64,000 bases of DNA from Viola odorata (Eukaryota > Streptophyta > Magnoliopsida > Malpighiales > Violaceae), in NCBI GenBank assembly GCA_963691705.1, contig OY829537.1:61108304-61172303 (forward strand), in the 5' to 3' direction. Below are positions 60,780 through 64,000 of this stretch, in pieces (positions within the stretch are counted from its first letter, which is position 1; each line of letters begins with the position of its first letter). Under the pieces are notes generated by a model. It ran no database searches. It saw nothing but the letters and a program-made list of their open reading frames with translations, and had not been told where the DNA came from. Both the position numbers and the translations under genes were made by a program.

Positions 60780-61535
60780 AGAATTAAGAGGAAAAGTGAC
60801 TCGAGAATGTGAGATTTTGAGCTTTATTGCGTTTTATTGACACAAGGAAAGTTGGACTTTTCGCAATCCAACTTTCCTTTACTCCTCTTGACGCGATCCG
60901 ACCTCCAAAAGAGAGATCGAAGCGAGTACGAACACTATACGGATCTAGCTCGTGGGTTGACAATCTCAATACACAACAATAGAAGGAAGATATGCAGCGG
61001 AAATATGATATAGAATGAATGATACAAAGGGAACGAATATACCCGGAAGAATACGGAATAGAGTAGAGGTGGTTGATGAACGATCAAGGACTTGAATACT
61101 TGAAATCAGCACTTGAACAATTGAATAGCAATAATCGGGTACTGAATATTGCTCTTCAATGATCTCAATAAATTATCAAATACTCACACAAATTGTTCAT
61201 ACAAAGGAAGTAATCACGATTACAAGAGTTTGGAAAATTATTCTTTTAGCGTGGATCAAACCAAGGGATTTCCAAACCTAGGTAAGAGCCAACAGAGCTT
61301 AAGTGAACATGGAGGAGTATTCTCAACTCAACAAATTCACATTTACATTCAAGCTAAGGAGAAAGAACTAAACAAAGGAGTTATTTATAGTTGGCATACA
61401 AATTGGACTTGGAAAAGCCCAAACACCCGTTTTAGCCCCGTGTTTGGTGGCATGCCGCTACAAGGGAAACGGTCCTGGCGGCATGCCGCTAATCTCGCTT
61501 GACAGACACCCATTTCATTTATTTCTAGCGGCATG
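60780..61535 (-). mobile_element. Probable 3' LTR of the minus-strand gypsy element
   Basis: Downstream of pol in element sense lies a non-coding block with a TATA-like ACTATAAATAACTCC (about 61380) and a long leader-type sequence, as in an LTR. The outer edge is uncertain because the other LTR is outside the window. The inner part carries the repeated GCGGCATGCCGC palindromes. Confidence 0.5.
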
Positions 61536-61570
61536 CCGCTACAAAGGTAGCAGTCCTGGCGGCATGCCGC
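61448..61570. repeat. Four copies of a GCGGCATGCCGC palindrome
   Basis: The 12-bp palindrome, or a one-base variant, lies near 61449, 61478, 61528 and 61558, each in a context (A/G)G(C/T)GGCATGCCGC(T/C). It spans the end of pol and the start of the LTR-like block. The last copy encodes GGMPPG at the protein's C-terminus. Confidence 0.85.
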
Positions 61571-64000
61571 CAGGCTTCATCAAGTCACTTTCGTTGGTTT
61601 GATGAATGGTCACGTTGACAGCTCTTTCCTTGGCTTTGATAGGTTCCTTCTCTCTCATTTTGCCTTCTATCCATAGGGAAAACCCTCTGGCTTTGCTCCG
61701 TGTGATCGGACCTTGAGGTAATATGTCTCGAGGAAGAATATCCTCTAGCTCTGTGTTAGGCGTATGTGTGTCCGTAGGTGTGATCATATGTATGATCGCA
61801 TCATCCCCTCCTCCTTTGAAAGGATTCGCCCTCGAATCCATTTCTTTAAGTTCCTCGTCAGCTGGATGGCAAAGGGACAGATCATTAATATGGAAGGAAT
61901 TACTAATGGAACCATACTCACTTGGTAGATTAAGAACATAGGCGTTGTCATTAATTCGGTGGAGAATTTGGAAAGGTCCGTCGCCTCGAGGACTTAATTT
62001 TCCTTGTCGCTTGTGAGGGAAGCGATCCTTGCGCCAATGCAACCATACCCATTGTCCCGGTTCGAAGATCGTAGGTTTCTTTCCCTTGTTGTGCTTGTTC
62101 TTCTCACGATCATTCCCTTTTTCAATATTCTTGCGCACAAGTTCATGTATCTTCTTTACTTCTGCAGCCCTGGTCTCGCCTTCTACACATTTTAAAACAC
62201 TCAAAGGCAAAGGTAAGAGGTCAAGAGGGGTTAGGGGTTGAAACCCATATACCACCTCAAAAGGGGAAAAACCAATGGTTGAGTGATAAGCATGGTTATA
62301 TGCAAATTCAACAAAAGCAATACTTTCTTCCCATTTAATACCATGTTTATCAATCATAATTCGAAGTAATGACCCTAAGGTTCTGTTCACAACCTCGGTT
62401 TATCCATCCGTTTGGGGATGACACGTGGTAGAGAAAAGAAGCTTAGTGCCCAACTTCGCCCAAAGGGTTCGCCAAAAATGGCTAAGAAACTTTGTATCAC
62501 GATCACTCACGATACTTCTAGGCATGCCATACAATCGTACCACATGTTGAAAAAATAAATGAGCAATGCGAGTGGCATCATGAGTTTTCGCACATGGTAT
62601 AAAGTGAGCCATTTTCGAAAAACGGTCAACAACAACGAAAATAGAATCATTACCTTGACTAGACCTTGGTAGCCCTAAAATAAAATCCATTGACAAATCA
62701 ACCCAAGGATGGCTAGCGACTGGTAATGGCATGTAAGATGCATGACTCATGGATGTAGATTTAGCTCTTTTGCATGTAAGGCATCTAGCAATTATTTTTG
62801 TCACATCTACTTTCATTCTTGGCCAAAAGAAATGCACTTTCAATGTTTGAAATGTTTTCGTAATTCCGAAATGACCATTCAAGCCACCACCGTGGGCTTC
62901 TAACACAAGCAACTCTCGAATATTAGATCTAGGTATGCAAAATCGACTACGTTTGAACAAGAATCCTTCATGTTTTACAAAATGTAAGTAAGATCCTTTA
63001 TCACATGCCACATATATATCACGCAAGTCATCATCATGTTGATAAAGATCTACTATATGTGCAAAACCAAAAAATTTTGCGTCAAGAGTCGATATGAGCA
63101 CATACCTCCTTGAGAGTGCATCAGCCACCACATTTTCTTTGCCTTGTTTGTATTTGATCGTATAAGGGAACGCCTCGATAAATTCCATCCACTTAGCATG
63201 CCGCTTGTTAAGTTTGGCTTGCCCTTGAAGGAACTTGAGGCTTAAGTGATCCGTGTGGACAACGAACTGATTCGGCAAGAGATAATGTTCCCACACCATC
63301 AAGGATCTCACAAGTGCATACAATTCCCGGTCGTATGTGGAGTAGTTCAATGTGGCACCATGGAGTTTCTCACTAAAATAAGCAATGGGACGTCCATCTT
63401 GAGTGAGTACCGCGCCAATCCCAATTCCGCTTGCGTCACACTCAAGTTCAAATACCTTGTTGAAATCGGGTAATGCAAGGACCGTACTACACATAAGTCG
63501 TTCCTTAAGTTCTCGGAAAGCTTCTTCTTGCCTTTGTCCCCACTCGAATGTCACATTTTTCTTGGTTAACTCATTGAGTGGTGCAGCGATGGTGGAGAAA
63601 TTTGGTACAAACCGGCGGTAAAAACTCGCTAGGCCATGGAAGGACCTAACCTCGCTTGCGTTCTTAGGTTGTGGCCATTCCTTGATTGCTATCACCTTCT
63701 CTTCATCCACCTGAACTCCTCCTATACTTACAACAAAACCAAGAAAATGCACTCGTTCCAAACAAAATTCACACTTAGCTATTTTAGCATACAATTTGTG
63801 AACTCTAAGTGTGTTAAGTACAGATCGCAAATGTACAATATGAGCATCAATGGAAGGACTATAAATGAGAATGCCATCAAAGTAGACAACAACAAAATTC
63901 CCAATAAATCCACGCAAAATATGATTCATTAAACGCATGAAAGTACTAGGTGCATTAGAGAGACCAAAGGGCATTACCATCCATTCATACAAACCGTGTT
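61539..64000 (-). pseudogene. Ty3/gypsy pol (RT, RNase H, integrase), partial and broken
   Basis: The minus strand enters at the window edge inside the reverse transcriptase ([19 protein letters not shown]). It continues with YFDGILIYS, where the second catalytic Asp of the usual Y-F-D-D is Gly. RNase H follows ([40 protein letters not shown]), then the integrase zinc finger (H...H...C..C in [10 protein letters not shown]...[10 protein letters not shown]) and the DDE core ([17 protein letters not shown]). An in-frame TAA at 62397-62399 interrupts the TDG-TEVVNR junction. The frame goes on to 61539 through FEVVYGFQP, PGQWVWLHWRKDRFP and NDNAYVLNLPSEYG. I see no classical chromodomain. The ending SRANPFKGGGDD recalls CRM/Reina-type chromoviruses, which is only an impression. 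The upstream part (gag, protease) is outside the window. Confidence 0.93.

Noticed and set aside
1..64000. tRNA, rRNA or CRISPR-like arrays
   Set aside because: No tRNA arms, rRNA segments or regularly spaced short repeats with unique spacers were seen when reading both strands by eye.

Overview
The window reads as a eudicot plant nuclear chromosome segment that is dominated by transposable elements. The evidence is intron-containing plant genes (VPS20, hybrid proline-rich protein), plant-type Ty1/copia and Ty3/gypsy retrotransposons, MULE, hAT and Stowaway elements with clear target-site duplications (TSDs), and AT-rich spacers. I cannot fix the species.

Only two ordinary host genes look largely intact. 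One is a six-exon VPS20/CHMP6 (ESCRT-III) gene at 12977-15387 (+). The other is a hybrid proline-rich cell-wall protein at about 57087-58075 (+), whose reading frame is open but has no in-frame ATG. Everything else that codes is transposon-derived or is a broken gene copy.

Layout. 1-5793: minus-strand start of a Tat/Ogre-like gypsy element, with broken ORF1, primer-binding site and a 3.2-kb LTR. It is inserted in a decayed plus-strand copia (5794 to about 9290). 10976-11429: MULE-type MITE. 11705-12751: non-autonomous hAT ending 225 bp before the VPS20 start codon. 17172-20082: minus-strand NOC2-like gene fragment beside a decayed hAT transposase, which is itself interrupted by an LTR-like insertion. 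20249-27776: 7.5-kb MULE with about 350-bp terminal inverted repeats (TIRs), carrying remnants of a FAR1-type protein (-) and a GRF zinc-finger protein (+), and a 2.45-kb solo LTR. 31357-38445: 7.1-kb Pack-MULE-like element carrying pieces of at least three unrelated genes (MED22, a PPR protein, a BTB protein) and a fourth unidentified fragment. 38480-41298: nuclear intron maturase nMAT4 pseudogene split by an inversion with duplicated flanks. 41530-46118: complete copia with 207-bp LTRs and TTCTA TSDs. 47809-52455: MULE-like element filled with Athila-like LTR blocks. 52696-56186: two Stowaway MITEs and smaller repeats. 57087-58075: the proline-rich gene. About 60780-64000: minus-strand gypsy pol and LTR.

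The genes do not form a pathway. What connects them is transposition: nested insertions date each other (Tat in copia, solo LTR in MULE), and MULEs have copied host exons with their introns into new combinations. The chimeric Pack-MULE is the most interesting object.
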